A stretch of DNA of 5,827 bases, taken from contig SFOF01000144.1 of NCBI GenBank assembly GCA_004552515.1, forward strand, positions 1-5,827, read 5' to 3'. The notes below the pieces were generated by a model. It ran no database searches and had not been told where the DNA came from. It saw only the letters and a list, made by a program, of their open reading frames with translations. The position numbers and the translations under genes are program-made. Source of the stretch: Clostridiales bacterium. GTDB lineage: Bacteria; Bacillota; Clostridia; Christensenellales; Aristaeellaceae. Within the stretch, counting starts at the first letter, position 1, and each line of letters begins with the position of its first letter. This document shows positions 5,251 through 5,827 of the stretch, in pieces.

Positions 5251-5827
5251 ATGAATCGATCCGCACCCCTGCGCCTCATCGCAGCGCTTCTGCTCTGCCT
5301 GGCGCTGACGACGCTGCTGCCCGCGGCCATGGCGGAAAGCCTGCCTGCGGCCGAACAGACCGCGTCTGTATTGACGCTCTCTGAAAAGCAGATCGTCATC
5401 GATCTGGCTTCTTCCAGCCGTCATACAATTTCGGCTTCCCTCACGCCGGCCGATTCCTCGGCGCGCTACAGCTATTCCAGCTCTGACACGCGCATCGCGC
5501 GCGTCTCGTCGCGCGGCGTTATCACCGGCCTCAGGCGCGGAACCTGCACGATCACGGTTCGCCAGCGCGGCGGCACGGCGACCGCCCAGTGCACCGTCAC
5601 CGTGATAGACAGCCGGATTCCCGAGTCAATTACCTTTGTGCAGGGCGCGTCCGTGACGCTCGAACGCTATGAAACGCTCCAGCTCACGCCGCAGGTCATG
5701 CCCGCCTCGGCAGATCAGCGCGTCTCCTGGCGCACCAGCTCGAGCCGGGTGGCCAGCGTCAGCTCGAAGGGCCTGATCACGGCCAGGCAGGGCGGCACCG
5801 CCGTCATCACCTGCTATTCCCGCCGCG
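5251..5827 (+). CDS. Secreted protein with bacterial Ig-like (Big_2) repeats, partial at the right edge
   Basis: An open frame starts at ATG 5251, ten bases after CGGAGG (5235-5240), and runs without a stop to the window edge, so only the first 192 residues are seen. Residues 1-28 form a signal peptide: Arg residues, a Leu/Ala-rich core, and a likely cut after AMA at 26-28. No lipobox cysteine is present at the cut site. Two Ig-like group 2 repeats follow, at about 41-118 and 124-192 (the second incomplete). Each carries the family signature: S-S-D/S-x-R-I/V-A-x-V-S-S-x-G-x-I-T (77-92 and 163-177), then G-T-x-x-I-T (97-102 and 182-187). Each repeat also has a Cys in its last strands (C99 and C114 in the first, C188 in the second). 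Such repeats usually act as stalks or carbohydrate/adhesion modules on the cell surface, and the functional domain or anchor would lie beyond the edge. It has its own promoter and is separated from the uxuA unit by a terminator. Confidence 0.9.
   Translation, partial: MNRSAPLRLIAALLLCLALTTLLPAAMAESLPAAEQTASVLTLSEKQIVIDLASSSRHTISASLTPADSSARYSYSSSDTRIARVSSRGVITGLRRGTCTITVRQRGGTATAQCTVTVIDSRIPESITFVQGASVTLERYETLQLTPQVMPASADQRVSWRTSSSRVASVSSKGLITARQGGTAVITCYSRR

Overview
The window looks like chromosomal DNA from a GC-rich anaerobic Firmicute, probably a gut-type Clostridia member. The reasons are strong AGGAGG-type ribosome binding sites before every gene, a short lipobox lipoprotein, sigma-A-like promoters in small AT-rich gaps, a Firmicute-style UxuA followed by a short-chain dehydrogenase, and a secreted protein built of bacterial Ig-like (Big_2) repeats. 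The lineage is an inference from gene style. No rRNA, tRNA, CRISPR, insertion sequence or phage gene is visible.

Layout. (1) Positions 15-419 (+) encode a small lipoprotein of unknown function. (2) It converges, with no gap at all, on a minus-strand two-gene operon: an AraC-family regulator (2853-2011), then 16 bp later a 524-residue calcineurin-like metallophosphoesterase (1994-420). (3) An intergenic region of about 207 bp (2854-3060) carries divergent promoters. (4) On the plus strand follow mannonate dehydratase uxuA (3061-4137) and an SDR oxidoreductase (4213-4953). They are separated by a 75-bp gap holding a 9-bp-stem hairpin and a run of eight G, and the pair ends in a clear intrinsic terminator (4977-5016). 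(5) An AT-richer spacer (5017-5250) holds a tandem 11-bp repeat, an inverted repeat and a good promoter. (6) The promoter leads into a secreted Big_2 protein that runs off the right edge (5251 onward).

How the genes work together. UxuA dehydrates D-mannonate to 2-keto-3-deoxygluconate in hexuronate catabolism. The SDR is the likely partner that reduces fructuronate to mannonate (the UxuB role), although its substrate cannot be read from sequence. The divergent AraC protein is the natural candidate sensor for this unit. The metallophosphoesterase co-transcribed with it is the oddest gene. Its N-terminus resembles a Listeria-Bacteroides (InlB B-type) repeat, a module usually found on surface proteins, yet no signal peptide is visible. 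I see no complete novel system. The most distinctive points are this domain architecture, its linkage to a uronate locus, and the candidate operators.
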